Shown here: in pieces, positions 22,655 to 34,378 of the stretch | Position numbering within the stretch: the first letter of the stretch is position 1 | Layout: each line of letters opens with the position of its first letter | Translations under genes and position numbers: made by a program | Assembly (NCBI RefSeq): GCF_008831285.2 | Contig: NC_045138.2 | Location: 42,459,115 to 42,523,114, forward strand | Reading direction: 5' to 3' | Length of the DNA stretch: 64,000 nt | Source: Nymphaea colorata | Lineage: Eukaryota > Streptophyta > Magnoliopsida > Nymphaeales > Nymphaeaceae | The notes under the pieces: generated by a model | What the model saw: only the letters and a program-made list of their open reading frames with translations | Database searches by the model: none | What the model was told of the DNA's origin: nothing

Positions 22655-22996
22655 CATACCAATAGTCACCAGATTCACATGGGCTACAGGGGAGTGGGCA
22701 ATGATCTTCTTAAGATCGATCTGTCTTGAAGTGATCAAGGGAGTATATATTAGAGCAATTGTGCTTGAAGTATAAATGAAAGGAGCAGAACAAAGTGTTG
22801 CTTTGGGAAACATGGGTATGGAAAATCATAAAAACCCGTGGGTGCCCAATTTTGATGGAATTCTTGCCAACATGATGTATCCAGCCATAGGTGCCTCTAC
22901 ATGAGCTTCATGTGATCAAATATGAACTGGTATCATAGGCACTTTGATGGAGACAAAAGTGAAAGAAGCAATCCATAAAAAGATTTGGCGCCGCTC
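22655..22996 (-). pseudogene. nad4: Mitochondrial NADH dehydrogenase subunit 4 exon fragment
   Basis: 114 codons colinear with plant mitochondrial NAD4, beginning ERRQIFLWIASF (the usual start of exon 2), then KVPMIPVHI, HEAHVEAPMAG, KLGTHGFL, FSIPMFPKATL, FIYTSSTIALIYT, RQIDLKKIIAHSPVAHVNLV and TIGM. Two codons have become TGA: the Trp of the HIWLPE motif and the Arg of FLRFS. The latter is a CGA-to-TGA change typical of deamination of methylated cytosine in nuclear copies. NAD4 is a proton-pumping membrane subunit of complex I; this fragment is not functional. Similarity ends abruptly at 22655. Confidence 0.92.
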
Positions 22997-23070
22997 ATCA
23001 TTTTTCATAAGCACCCTCGCTTCACTTTGGCTTCCCTATAGTCCATCATGTCATTTTTTTGAACTTTAAA

Positions 23071-23410
23071 GGACATCAATTTGATGGACAATTTTCATTG
23101 TTTTTGAATGATTCTTGATACTAATGGTCAGTGATTCAGGAAATCATTAAAAGTGATTCCAATGAATATTACTTTATCTAAATAAGCATTCCTTTCAATC
23201 TGATAGTTGGCATTAACTCATTAGATTTTAAAAAAGCACTCCTTTCAATGTGATCTTGAAAGTCATGTCACGTTAGAACAAAGCCTTCTTGTTAACTTTT
23301 CATGAAGGGAACTCATCAATTTGATGGACAATTTTCATTGTTTTTGAATGGTTCTTGACACTCAAGAACACTAATTCAGGAAATCATAAAAAATGCTTCC
23401 AATGAATACT
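23071..23410. repeat. Two direct ~100-bp repeats within the NUMT
   Basis: 23071-23170 and 23309-23410 share CATCAATTTGATGGACAATT and the following text to CCAATGAATA. A shorter echo (TTTGATGGACAATT) occurs at about 24722. Repeats of this kind are common in plant mitochondrial genomes. Confidence 0.75.
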
Positions 23411-23827
23411 GTTTTGTTTGAATTAGCTCATATTTTTTACAAGCACTGGCATAGCTTAGGGATTTGCTTGTGACCTAACGTTCCCTTAAGCAATTGCAAG
23501 TTGCAAGTGCCTTGATCACTAGCCGTCTGGCCCGTATCTTCAATCTTAAGTAAAGTGAAGTCAAGTCAATGAACAACATTACCTCTTTTGTTTGAAGCTT
23601 TTCCAGGAAGCTTCCACTTGTGGAAGGCCTTGGCCTCCCCTTAATTCTGAAACATAACCAAACGACTTGCAATTCTCTCCACTTCTCTTTCATCATCATT
23701 CTAAGCAGACTTGTTGGCTATAGCCATGCCACTTCTTTTTTTTCTTAGTATAGCGCAGACTAAGCAAACTTGTTGTCAATAGCCAATTCTCTTTCTTTGA
23801 TAGCAGTCATAGGGGCTTAAGAAAGGA

Positions 23828-23900
23828 TTTGATCTACGAAGTAGATCAAGGCAGTTGATTGTGAATCCACCACGCGCGGTTTCAATCCCCATCGTTCGCC
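23828..23900 (+). pseudogene. trnH: tRNA-His (GUG) relic of plastid/mitochondrial type
   Basis: From AAGTAGATCAAGGCAG onward the sequence follows plastid-type trnH: anticodon arm TTGATTGTGAATCCA with GTG at 23861-23863, variable region CACGCGCGG, T arm with TTTCAATCCCC, and the 3' end ATCGTTCGCC. The 5' acceptor strand and much of the D arm do not match, so the acceptor stem cannot form. Substitutions are mostly G-to-A or C-to-T. Plant mitochondria commonly carry plastid-derived trnH, which fits the adjacent nad4. Confidence 0.82.
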
Positions 23901-25539
23901 AATTAATAAATGGACCATTTGCTTGCACTGGAGATAGAATAAAACGTTTACCAACTAGAAAGAATTTCTTCTATTCAATGTTGGGGTCAATCTTTAATAT
24001 CATGCTCTGACCCCTACTTAATGTCCTCTCAAGGCTTTCGAATGCATCAAAGCAATTGGTATCTCATTGATGCTTGTTATTTGCTTCGCATGCTTGGATT
24101 CTACCCTTGATCACTTTTTCAATAGAAAGGTTTTCCAAAGTAACCAGAGTGACAGATCAGAGGTTGCAGGAAGAAGACATTGTTGTTGTTTATGGACAAA
24201 GTTGCCGGCCTCACGACTGGAAGATGTAAGTGAAAAAAAATAGAAGCCCTTAGCCTTTTCTATATCTTTTTATTAAGCTGACTTGGTTGCTTGCTTGAGT
24301 ACTGTAATTTCGAAAACCGATGGTTTGCAACAGACTGGCCTGTGGATTCACTTTCTTAGGGACTAGAGCCCAGCACAAAGCCTAGCATAGGGCATGAAGT
24401 GACGACTCTTCTTCTATGGATCCTACAACTGCCTTGCATTAGTGACGACTCTTCTTCTGTGGAGCCTACCACTTCTGCTACGACATCTACAAACCTCAAA
24501 GGTTGGAAAGAAAGGCATATCGTTATCTTAGTTACCTAAGAAAGGTTAAGAAGGATGGGGGCTATCTAGCAGCTACCAAAGGCTTAGCAAGAAAGAAAAC
24601 CAATCAAGTGGTCTACACTTGACTCCATTGCTCTGACTTTTGATTGGATATAGAAAGAATGGGAAGTCAAGGAAGGTGTCGTTGTGTTAAGCGACAATTT
24701 TGACTTTCAAGACATCAAGGTTTGATGGACAATTGGAATTGTATGCCATTCTTGCTTACCATACCAAAAAACAATTGCATACTATTTTGTCCTATCTTAT
24801 ATTAGCCCATAATTTTCATAAGCGCACTCCAAAGCTTTGGCTCTACCAATAGCTGTGTGCTTACTTTTACCTTTCATGTATGAAAATACAAAATGGCACG
24901 ACGTTTCGCTTGATCCATTCAGAAAGCACTTACAACTTCAAATTGCTAAAGCTTCTGAATGGAATGGGTGAGGCTTATTAAGTTGACTGATTCAGGCCAG
25001 AGCAAAGTCAGGTTAGAAGAAAGCCCTCTTGTTAAGGGTGTTCATTCAGACAAAATTCACTCTTTGGTAAGGGTCAGCATGAATGACATACAATTGCAAT
25101 TTCTCCTTTCCTAGTAAGGGTTAGCACTTCCAAGATTTGTCTCACCTGAATTAAGTGACCTTTAGTATCAAGAGCCATTCAAGAAAATTGCAATGACCAT
25201 CAAATTTGGTAAGCACTTTGAACGATTTGTCTAACTTGAATAAGTTATAGGGACATTCAGCATCAAGAACCATTTAATAAAAATTCCAATTACCATCAAT
25301 TCTGTTCTTTTAGAAATTACTCGCAACTTCAAGTTGGTGAAGCTTCTGAGGGTCATGTCAGAGCAAAGCCCTCACGTGATATGACGCTAGGGGATTTGCT
25401 AATAATGTGACATTCCCTAACACAATTCTTATTGAAAGTTGTGAGGGATTTTTCACTTCAATTGTTGCAGTTGTGGGACCTGGAGTTTCCACGATATTGG
25501 GTTGGTGTTCTGCATACCACTTCAATTTTTATGTCATGT

Positions 25540-27165
25540 TTAGTTTTAAGTTCATTTACTTTTATTGGTTTCTCTGTACTAGCAAATTCAACTATGGTAG
25601 ATAATGATGTGGAAATTTTCTTTTTCGAATTTCATTTAGGTTTTGAGAACAGTTAATGACATGTCTTCATGCCAAGCGCTTGTTTCTTCCTTCAGCTTCT
25701 TGTAGAGTCTATGTTAATTCCCCCTCTCCCATATATGAGATAGAGTGATGACATGCATGTGGCTCCTCTACTTTGAGTTTGTCCTAGCGTTAACTTGTGA
25801 TCAGTGATAGTAATATGATTTAGTACTGGGTAAGTGTTTGCTTCAAGGCCAAAACTATTTTAGGTACAACTATTAGCCCTCAAATGATGAAAGTATTGTA
25901 GAAGACATAGGGGAAGAAGAGATAGAACTGGATGCATAGCCCCAATCCCTTGGGAAGAAGAGATAGAACTGGATGCATAGCCCCAATCCCTTGGCCCCCC
26001 TTCATCATTTTTTCAAGAACCGTATAGGGTTCTCAATTCAATTTTTTCCTCAGATTTAGAGTTTAAGACACTTACAAGGGATACCATCTGTATGAGAGCC
26101 TTATGGATTTCCACCTTTAGAGACAATGACAGCTCCAAAAGGGGTGAGAAGATCGAGAGGCTGTTGTAATACATTGAAAAACCTAAGATCTGTATCCCCA
26201 TCATCTCCAAGAGCTATGTGGATTCCAATGGTGTTCAGAAAAGCATGCCAAAGTAGTTGAGTGTAACAAAAAGACAATTAATGTGTTATTTGATGTGGAC
26301 CCCTCACATGTTAATAAAGAAGGGGGCCTTTTCACTTTTGCATTTGATGAGAGACATGAATCAAATGGGAAGCTGAAGCAAGAGGAGGTGGGAAACTAGG
26401 GGATATCTTTAGTTTCACTCTAAATTATACAAAAGTGTATGTATGATAATAATTCCTCATCCACTCTAAAAAAATAAAGGACATTATTTCCATTGCATTT
26501 GCAAGACAATTAGTTTACATTACATGAAAAATGCAGGTATACCATCATATTAACTCATCATCAGCTCTTACTCTATAAAAATAGTTTGACTTTATAAATT
26601 TAAGAACAAAAATTAATTTGAGGCACTCAGAAGATGGTTGACTAGACTTTACTAAATATCAATAATACCGGCTAAGTTGCCTACTCTCTTCTAGTTAGGG
26701 TTAGATTTTCAAGCAGAAAGCTTAATGTAGTTACTACAAACAGGTCCTAAGCAAAGGACTAAAAGCCTGAAGTAGTATATTAAAAAATTAGTACTTAATC
26801 ATCTTTCTTACTTTCACTTTCTCATTTGTACATCACCAACTTTTTTCATACTTGTATAGGTTTTGTTTCTGTATAAAGGTTCTTGGGTGCATGAACATAT
26901 AGATGAAATTGGCATAGGACAAGGTCTATTGTCCAAAAGCTAGAGAAAAAGACAGTGTTTGAAGCTCAAATTGCATATCTAAAGATTCTTAGATGTGACA
27001 TGTGTTTCCCAGTAGCTGCTAGGTGATTGGAAGTCTATATTTATTTACGATGGCCATTGGGTTCATGTTTATAATATATATAGTTTCTACCCCATAGCGG
27101 ATTTACTTATGTATTGCTGCATGGGTTGGCCCATCAGAATGGATAGTTTGTTTGGAACTAGGTTA
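25540..27165 (+). pseudogene. TIR-domain gene fragment, copy C (no linked wax synthase)
   Basis: Colinear with copy A from its leader through the TIR region (about 25990-26450) to the downstream exon-like remnant (26870-27160). The TIR start is heavily mutated, but YIEKPKICIPIISKSYVDSN and TFAFDERHESNGK-like wording remain. Unlike A and B it lacks the TAA after the LLEYI position, having Glu there, but has TAA two codons earlier. It is the most diverged of the three copies and lacks the terminal ~90-bp repeat. Confidence 0.75.
25911..25992. repeat. Perfect 41-bp tandem duplication inside TIR copy C
   Basis: The unit starting GGGAAGAAGAGATAG is repeated exactly at 25911-25951 and 25952-25992. 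It is absent from copies A and B, so it is a recent, copy-specific event. Confidence 0.92.
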
Positions 27166-27683
27166 GTATACTTCAAGAAAATAACTAACTTTTTTTATTG
27201 TGTCATCATACAATAAAAATTATTGATTTTTTGTAAAATTTTTCATATTTATGGTTTTCTCTTTGATCAACTTGCTATTCTTTCAGACCAAAAGTGAAAG
27301 TGCTAAAACACCTCCAAAGTAAACTAGAAAATATGGGGCTGACACTTTCTGTAAGATAAGCTTAGGGAACTAAGTCTCTCTCCCTTGGTGTGAACGCCTT
27401 ATATGTGTATGAACACAGTTGCTACCTGACTCCAAGCTTGTCTTGAGGTGTTGTTAATGTTAAGAATTTTCATTTATTTTAAGGGTTTAAATGCTAAAAA
27501 GGATAAGAATCCTCAAAATTTCCATATCTATTCTTTATCAATCTATTGAAAGAGCTGCTTGCACCGCAAATCATACCATGTAAAGCAATACTTTTTGATA
27601 CTAAACAAGCCATAATGGTCATCCTGGCAGTATAAAATTTGCAGGAACTCAAAAAAACATGAAAGGGCCAATTTTTCATGTTA
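27166..27683. other. Intergenic, no recognised feature
   Basis: AT-rich sequence between TIR copy C and the hAT element. A minus-strand open frame at 27494-27703 runs into the hAT boundary and is not recognised. Confidence 0.4.
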
Positions 27684-27691
27684 CATATTGG
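27684..27691. repeat. 8-bp target-site duplication, left (hAT-1)
   Basis: CATATTGG, identical to 38134-38141 on the other side of the element. Confidence 0.92.
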
Positions 27692-27704
27692 TAGGGATAT
27701 CAAC

Positions 27705-28110
27705 GGATCGGATTCAAATCGGATATACCTTTAAACATATCTGATTTTTCAGATATTCATATATTCGGAATCAGATAAATTTTTTTTTTTATACCATATC
27801 CGAATCTGACTTTAAAATCTACATCTAAATCTGATCCGGATCCGATTTTTAAGTTATACTTGAATTTGATCTGAATCCAAATTTTAAGTTATATCTGAAT
27901 CCAATTTTTAAGTTACACCTGAATTCGATCCGAATCTGAATTTTAAGTTATAAACCGAACCTGATATGAATCCAACTTTTAAGTTATATCCGAATCCAAT
28001 CCGAATCCAACTTTTAAATCATATCTGAATCTAATCTGAATCTGACTTTCACGTTGTATCTGAATCCATCTGAATCCAATTTATGACTTTTAAGCCATAT
28101 GTAAATATGA
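27705..28110. repeat. hAT-1 left subterminal repeat zone
   Basis: About 20 degenerate copies of a ~20-bp motif around ATCCGAATCC and TTTTAAGTTATA. Such arrays in hAT elements usually bind transposase. Confidence 0.75.
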
Positions 28111-28661
28111 TCCAAATCTAATTTATGCACTAAAATTCTAAAAATATATAGTAAACACTAAATGAACTATGAAACCCAATCTTAACATCACATTAGCTCA
28201 AACTTGACGGTCAAACTTCATTCTTTAGAGCATGAAAATTTAAATTTTCAAAAATTGTACTTGGCTGTTGTTCGTTGATGCAACAAGAGACTAAACGAGT
28301 GATCCTTTACGACTTCAATAATAAAAAAAAATCATCATATAGTCCAAGCTTGCAAAACTTTTCTTTCAATGCATCCATTTGCCACAATGCATATGACCTT
28401 TCTGTTTGGATATATACTTCAACCATGTCGATACTATATTAAGGTCATGAGGATAATGATATCAAATTAACCAGCATTATGCAAATGAAAACTTTAATTA
28501 AAGAAACATCTTAGACACACATAACTGTAGGTTTTAATTGATGTAATGAAAACAAATTAATACAAAAGAATATATACGTCTAATTTATGATTTAGTTTCA
28601 ATGTATGCTGATGCAAATGGTGCTTTCTGTTCAGGTAAAGGTGTAGGCAAATCAGAATCAT

Positions 28662-30671
28662 CTAACAAGAGAATAAATTAAGCAACCCAAAAATATGTTT
28701 AAAAATATTAATAATAAGTAAATTACCTTCAGCTTGATCTTGCAACCAATCTTGAGCACAAATCAAAGCCTCCACGGTCTTGAAACCAAATCTACTTCTA
28801 TATAAATCAAGAATACATCCACATGTGCTAAATGTTGACTCTGATGCAATAGTTGATATAGGAATAGCCAAAATATCACATACCATTCTAGATAACACAG
28901 GGTATTTAGGTGCATTGACCTTCCACCAAATCAAAATGTCAATTGGATTGTTTTTTGGGTAAATGGGTTTTTTCTAGTACAACTCCAAATCTGATTTTGT
29001 GTGTTGGCTTTATGATGATTCTTCAAGAAAGTCATCTAGTGCACTTGTTTTAGGCTTCTTATTACTTCTAACAAAACTAGATGCATCATTATCCTTCTCA
29101 ACATCGACAATATAACCAGCACCAGTAGATATTTTCAATGCATATGTAGCTTTATATTCATCATAAAGTTCACAAAGATATCTTAATTATAGAGATATAT
29201 TCATATGTCTCATCTTTATAAAATTGCCCATAATAAAAATCAATTATTTTCATCTTATAATGAAGATCAAATACTACTGCAACTGCTAAAATTAAATTGC
29301 ATGTATCTCAATACTTGTTAAACTTTGTTTTCATCATCATTGTCATATTTAAAAGGCAAATATCTGAACTTGAATACATTTTTTCAGTTTCCATCTTTAT
29401 CTCAAAAAACTCTTTAAAGAAGATACTGAAAGTTGGATACTTAACTACGGAAATGGTATTAATAGCATCATAAAATACTTTCAAATTATTATGAATAATA
29501 GTAGCCTTCTTCCACTCGTCCTTTGTTGGTGTCAAATGATAGTGACGATCAAGTTCTTAAAAATGACCAAAAGCTTCTTCATATTGTAAAGCTACATCAA
29601 GCATAAGAAATGTTAAGTTCCATCTAGTTGGAACATCAAGATATAACTTTTTTTCACAACTTTGACATGACGCAATGCTCGATAAAAAATTTCACATCGA
29701 GCTAGAGATGCCTTAATATATTTTATGTTTTCTCTTATTTTTTCAATTACATCATTTATTTCTTTGACACCATCTTGCACAACCAAATTAATAATATGAG
29801 CAACACATCTAACTTGAAAAAATTTTCCATTACAAACAAGTGCCTCCTTTTCAAGAAGCCACTCTATCAATTTTGTACCCATTATATCATTTGTTGAACA
29901 ATTATCTAATGTAATTGAAAATAACTTACGATCAATGTCCATTTTAGTAAACAATGTTTGATGACTGATGCAAGTTTTTCTCCTGTATGAGGTGTTCCAA
30001 CCATAACAAAGTTGAGAACTTTCTTTTTTATTTCTCAACTATTATCAATATAATGTGCAGTTAAACATAAATAACCACGTTTCTGACAAGACGAAGTCCA
30101 CATGTCAGATGTAAGACTAATCCTTCCATTAGTCTTCTCCAAAATATTTGCGTAATTTTGTCATTTCATCTTCATAAATGTGTATGCAAACTGATCTAAC
30201 AGTGTTACATACCAATAACTTGAATTGTGGTTGTAGTCCTTTAATAAACTTCTGAAATCCAGAATGACCAACTATACAAAATGGATATTCATGAAGAGCA
30301 ATCATATTGGCTAAATCAAGTCAGCTTTTATCTGAATCAAACTTAAAAGTACGAACAATACATTTTCCATCATTAGTCTTTTCACCAAAAAGCAGACATT
30401 GTTGGCCTGATTCTAAGTTAGGCCTTTTAGGATATACCTTTAAATGATTTTTTAAACGTGTGGTGCCCATCTTACTATTGCAATCCATAGATACTTTACA
30501 GTGTTGACAAATGACATGTTGACTACCTGATTCGTTTATTGTCCTGTTAAACTCTTTCCATGCAGCTGATCTTAGTAACTTGGTTTTCGTAGGCATGTCA
30601 GCTTCTATATTGTTAGTAGAGACAGAATTAGAAGCATTGACACCAGATGTTATAGAATCCATAATTTTCAT
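28662..30671 (-). pseudogene. hAT transposase, broken
   Basis: Domains from N to C terminus, high to low coordinate: BED zinc finger at about 30590-30420 (CQHCKVSMDC, TTRLKNHLKVYP), catalytic/hAT core 30038-29613 (FSITLDNCSTND, KFFQVRCVAHIINLVVQDGV, IEKIRENIKYIKAS), DUF4413 region 29535-29308 (EWKKATIIHNNLKVFYDA, VVKYPTFSIFF), and C-terminal dimerisation domain 28934-28700 (WWKVNAPKYPVLSRM, DILAIPISTIASESTFS, TVEALICAQDWL). It would cut and paste hAT elements. Breaks between blocks make it inactive. Confidence 0.92.
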
Positions 30672-30799
30672 ATATAAAAAATATAAAACTTTGACTAAAC
30701 CATTAAAGATATATGGCCTAACTTGACCACCATTAAAAATGTGTTTTAGTTGAATCAGTAGTACATATGAATTTCTCTTTCACACCATACTAAACATAC

Positions 30800-31051
30800 C
30801 TCTAGCTCACACTTGTGATCATCAAGCATTTCAATATCCAACTCAGTTTGCTTTAACTGCAATAAACATGTCATTTGTCAGCTAAAGAAAGAATATAACC
30901 TTCTAAATAAGGTCTAGTTCTACCTTATACAAGGCAAACAACTCCTGGTTAGGCTAATTATGTTGAGAATCAAAGCAAGGCAGCAACTAGTAGGTCTGCA
31001 AAACTTACCATCAATGCAGGAGTTGTTGTGGAGAGAAAGCCCTTTCTGATC
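30800..31051 (-). pseudogene. Three small spliced exons of an unidentified gene inside hAT-1
   Basis: Minus strand, each bounded by AG acceptors and GT donors: 31051-31012 (about KGFLSTTTPALM, acceptor ATCAG, donor GTAAG), 30944-30924 (ELFALYK, acceptor ACCAG, donor GTAGA) and 30856-30800 (LKQTELDIEMLDDHKCELE, acceptor TGCAG, donor GTATGT). Phases agree and give a continuous 38-residue frame with a charged, coiled-coil-like end. I do not recognise the protein. It could be a captured host gene or 5' leader exons feeding the hAT transposase. Confidence 0.5.
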
Positions 31052-32060
31052 ATTGCCAAACCAAAAAACCAAGATAAGAAAATGTATGTTGTTATTACTA
31101 CCAGCAATTAGTAGTTCTAGCAAACGTCATACATTTATTGCTATGGTTAGTACAAAGAAATGCAGCAGATTAGAGAGGATGCAACCTAAGAGATCCTACA
31201 CACCGATGAAATGGTTACTGAAATCATGCAAGTCTAAAGGCCAATCATATATTGTGTCTATACATCAAGGAAGCAGTTGTACATAACTAGTTGAAATCGC
31301 TACAGCTAATATTACAATTGGTGGCACATACTCTACTTCGTTAAAAGCTAGTGATCAGAATATTATTCATTATATAGTATTTACCACCAGCATAGTGTTT
31401 GAACTGTATCTTATCTGATACAGACATGAGAGAGGGGAGAGTACTAAAATTGTGTCCACTCACATCTTTTTCCATGTCAATAGGTTGGGAGATGACAACA
31501 CTGACATGGATTAGAAGGACAAGTGGTTGCTACAACTGGTATTAAACTCATTATGAATTTACTAGTCGTGTCAATCACACATCGTTTTGTACATGAAAAC
31601 CCACAACAACTACCCTTTGCACACCATGGGAAATAATTCCAGAAGCTCATTATTAGAATGATTACTAGAACCATGCAATTGCAAGATGATTACTGTTTTC
31701 ATGAAACCCACAACTAAATGGACCAGCTTCTTATTTCGAAACTTAATATTTCAATCGAATCAACAAATAAAATGAAACCACAAGCAAACACATCAAAACC
31801 AGAGGCAAAAAAAAGCTTTAGGGGATTGAAATCACCACTTCTAGCAATACCGACCAGGAGAAAAGCCTTTTTTTTTACGTCTAAGCTCCAATTCCAGTTT
31901 ACCCATGAAAGTAATCCAAAACAAGTACACCCAACAAGCAAAATTACCTTAGTGCAAGAACCATACTTACAAGTTACAACTCACTGAAAATCACCACAAT
32001 TCTAGCCTTCTAGGACACAAATAAGCAGAAGCCATCGAGAGCAACAAATAATGGATAATT
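31052..32060. other. hAT-1 interior, no recognised gene
   Basis: AT-rich. Open frames here do not resemble known families. It could hold an intron between the captured CRL exon 2 and the exons at 30800-31051, but no transcript supports this. Confidence 0.4.
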
Positions 32061-32066
32061 CAATAC

Positions 32067-32345
32067 CTCAGGTTGAAGTAATTGGTGGGATCCTTACATG
32101 CTTGTTTGTAAGAAAACTGCATCCAAGATATCAAAATTAAAATGACCCACAATCAGAAAACCCCCCAAAATGGAAAAAACAAAAGGACAAGAAAGGATCG
32201 AGTAGGCGCGAAACCTTCTTGCCGGAGAGAGCATTGGCGACGACACGGGTGTGGTCCCATCATGTGGCGGACCGCATGAGCTTCCTGAGGAGAATTGCCC
32301 CACCGATGAGGGCGAGCGCCTTCAGGACGATTCCCCTCACGCATG
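32067..32345 (-). pseudogene. CRL: Captured 5' exons of CRL (chloroplast division/CRUMPLED LEAF) with intron
   Basis: Minus strand. Exon 1 piece (about 32345-32215) reads RGIVLKALALIGGAILLRKL, MRSAT, stop, WDHTRVVANALSGKK. Exon 2 (32116-32067) reads FSYKQACKDPTNYFNLR, preceded by TGCAG and followed by GTATT. This corresponds to the N-terminus of CRL, a plastid outer-envelope protein required for normal plastid division. Exon 1 ends at a GTTTCG donor and the intron is retained, so genomic DNA rather than cDNA was captured. One TGA breaks the frame (Arg CGA in the family pattern S-T-T-R-x-D-H). The rest of CRL is missing. GC-rich against the AT-rich element. Confidence 0.82.
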
Positions 32346-33400
32346 GGGCTCTCGTCGAACAGGTTCTTCTCGGTGCAGGAAAAGAAGTCAAGAAGAGTGG
32401 AACCGGGAACATCGAGCAGGTTCTTCAATCTTTTTTGTTTTCTTTTTTTTGTTGGGTGGTGTAGCCGTAGGGAAGAAGAAATGACACCCAATCATCTTCA
32501 ATAACCTCTCTTAACAGCCAATCAAAATAATTTGTTTTACAATAAAAAAAAATGGGCGGGAAGCTTTATTTTCATTTCAAATTAGGTCAACTGAAATTGG
32601 ACATAGAGGGAAAAACCATGGTTTTCTAATTTCAATTTCATGTCCAACCTAAAGCTAGTTGAAAATTTTAATCATTATTTAATTTCATCTTATAAATTTA
32701 TATCTTAATAGTTGTACTCTCAAAACAATCAGTAAATTTTTTATTGTATAAAAAAATTTTAAAAATTATGTTTTTGGCTTCACTTAAAATTTTAAAACTA
32801 TAGTTTGACTCTTGCAACAAAACAACTGGTAAGTATATCGTATATAAAAAAAAATAAAAAATTATGCTTTGGCTTCACTTAAAATTTTAAACTATAGTGT
32901 AACTTTTGCAACAAAAAATTCCTTAATCAACCCTTACCCCTATGTATTAAAACAAATGAGTTTAAGTGTGTCATTTAAACATCGAATTAATTATTCAAAA
33001 CTAATTAAAAACTATTTTTTCACATATCCAATTCTTTCAAAACAGCTTTTTATGAGGTGTTGTATTCATTATAAATGACATTTTGAGTTTTGTCTCACCA
33101 GTTGAGACATGGAATTGACTATTATTTTAATTGAGTAAACTATTATTCACATAACTAGCTCTTTTTTTTACTAGTATATTTGACTTGTACATTTTTCTAT
33201 AATAATTGTGCATATTGAACACTTATTGGTTTATTTTAAATAATAATATATTTTAATTGAGAAAACTATTATTTGATAATGATCACTTATTTCAAATTAT
33301 TAAATTAGGTGACTCATATTGTTTATCATTTCAAAAAAGATATTATTTAATGATTTTTTCTCATTTCATTGAGTTAATTAAAATATTTTGTGTAACATCC

Positions 33401-33408
33401 ATAAAAAG
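33401..33408. repeat. 8-bp target-site duplication, left (hAT-2)
   Basis: ATAAAAAG, identical to 36062-36069. Confidence 0.9.
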
Positions 33409-33539
33409 CAGGGGCGGAGGGAGGGGGGGCCGCCTGGGCCATGGCCCGGGTGAGCACAAGAAAAATAAAATTTATATTGAAAAAATCAAATTTTTTTAGT
33501 TTAGCCCGACCCTCGCTCCTCTTGGCCCCACCCACAGAT

Positions 33540-33850
33540 CGTCTTGGCCCCACCCGCTTTCACACATAACACTATCTCTCGCTTGCTCCCTCCGCCTTTC
33601 GCCCCTTTCTCTCTCACTCATTCCCTCTCTGGCCCACAACCATAGCAGATAGCAGGGCCCTCTCTCTCATGCCCTGCCTGCCCTGGCACACAATCACAAC
33701 CACAGCAGCAGCAGGACCTTCTCTCTCACTGGCTCCCTCCCTCCCTGCCCTGGCCCACAACCGCAGCACAGCGGGCCATGGATGGTGAACTATCTGAAAT
33801 TGGGAGCATTCTGGAGGTAATTCAATGGTTTTAACTTTGTTGTTACTCAT
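33540..33850 (+). other. GC/CT-rich leader with short first-exon-like frame in hAT-2
   Basis: CT-rich, leader-like sequence precedes an ATG at 33778 that opens MDGELSEIGSILE and ends at a GGTAATT donor (33816). It may be a captured promoter and first exon. The peptide is not recognised. Confidence 0.35.
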
Positions 33851-34319
33851 TTGAACGTTAAGTTTTAATTTCTTTGTCAGTTAATTCGATTTTTTGTTGG
33901 CTTTGGTTATCTGCTCTCTATTTCCTTTTCTTAAAATTTTCTCTATTCATATTCAACTACAAAAAGTTTTTTCCGTCTTGTGCAGAATTGTTGAAGATAT
34001 ACCAGGAATGCATTTTTGGCTAATTTTCTTTGCTTTCTGTTGTGGTGAAGAAGCTTATCTATTGCTGCATTGTTGAATGATTTGTGTTTAAATTTGGTCT
34101 AGTTTGTCGACAAGTTGCCGGTAAAATGAAGTATGATCCTTCTTATAGTTGATTAAAATGAAAAAATTTATTACGCCAGTTAATTGTTACTGCACTCTGC
34201 AAGTTTATGTGGGTTGGATCAGGACAGTAGTAAGGACCCGTTCAGTTTAGTTATGGTGTAAGCTCTTATTTGGACGTGATTAGCCCTAATGGATGATTAT
34301 GATGTTTGGTTCTTCCTCC

Positions 34320-34378
34320 TAATCTCTCTCTCTCCCTCTCTCTCTCTCCCCCTCCCTCTCTCTCTCTCTTCTCTTGAT
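34320..34378. repeat. CT microsatellite
   Basis: Interrupted (CT)n/(CCT)n tract within hAT-2. Confidence 0.9.

Larger units (their letters stand above)
21911..25410. mobile_element. Mitochondrial DNA insertion (NUMT), approximate bounds
   Basis: Bounded left by the TIR-module repeat and right by TIR copy C. It contains a nad4 exon piece and a trnH relic. The intervening GC content and wording resemble plant mitochondrial intergenic DNA. The outer limits are inferred from where the flanking repeats stop, and some of the interior may be other DNA. Confidence 0.65.

Noticed and set aside
32153-32491. 112-codon minus-strand frame in the GC-rich part of hAT-1
   Set aside because: The biologically meaningful frame is another one, matching CRL; this frame is only open by composition.
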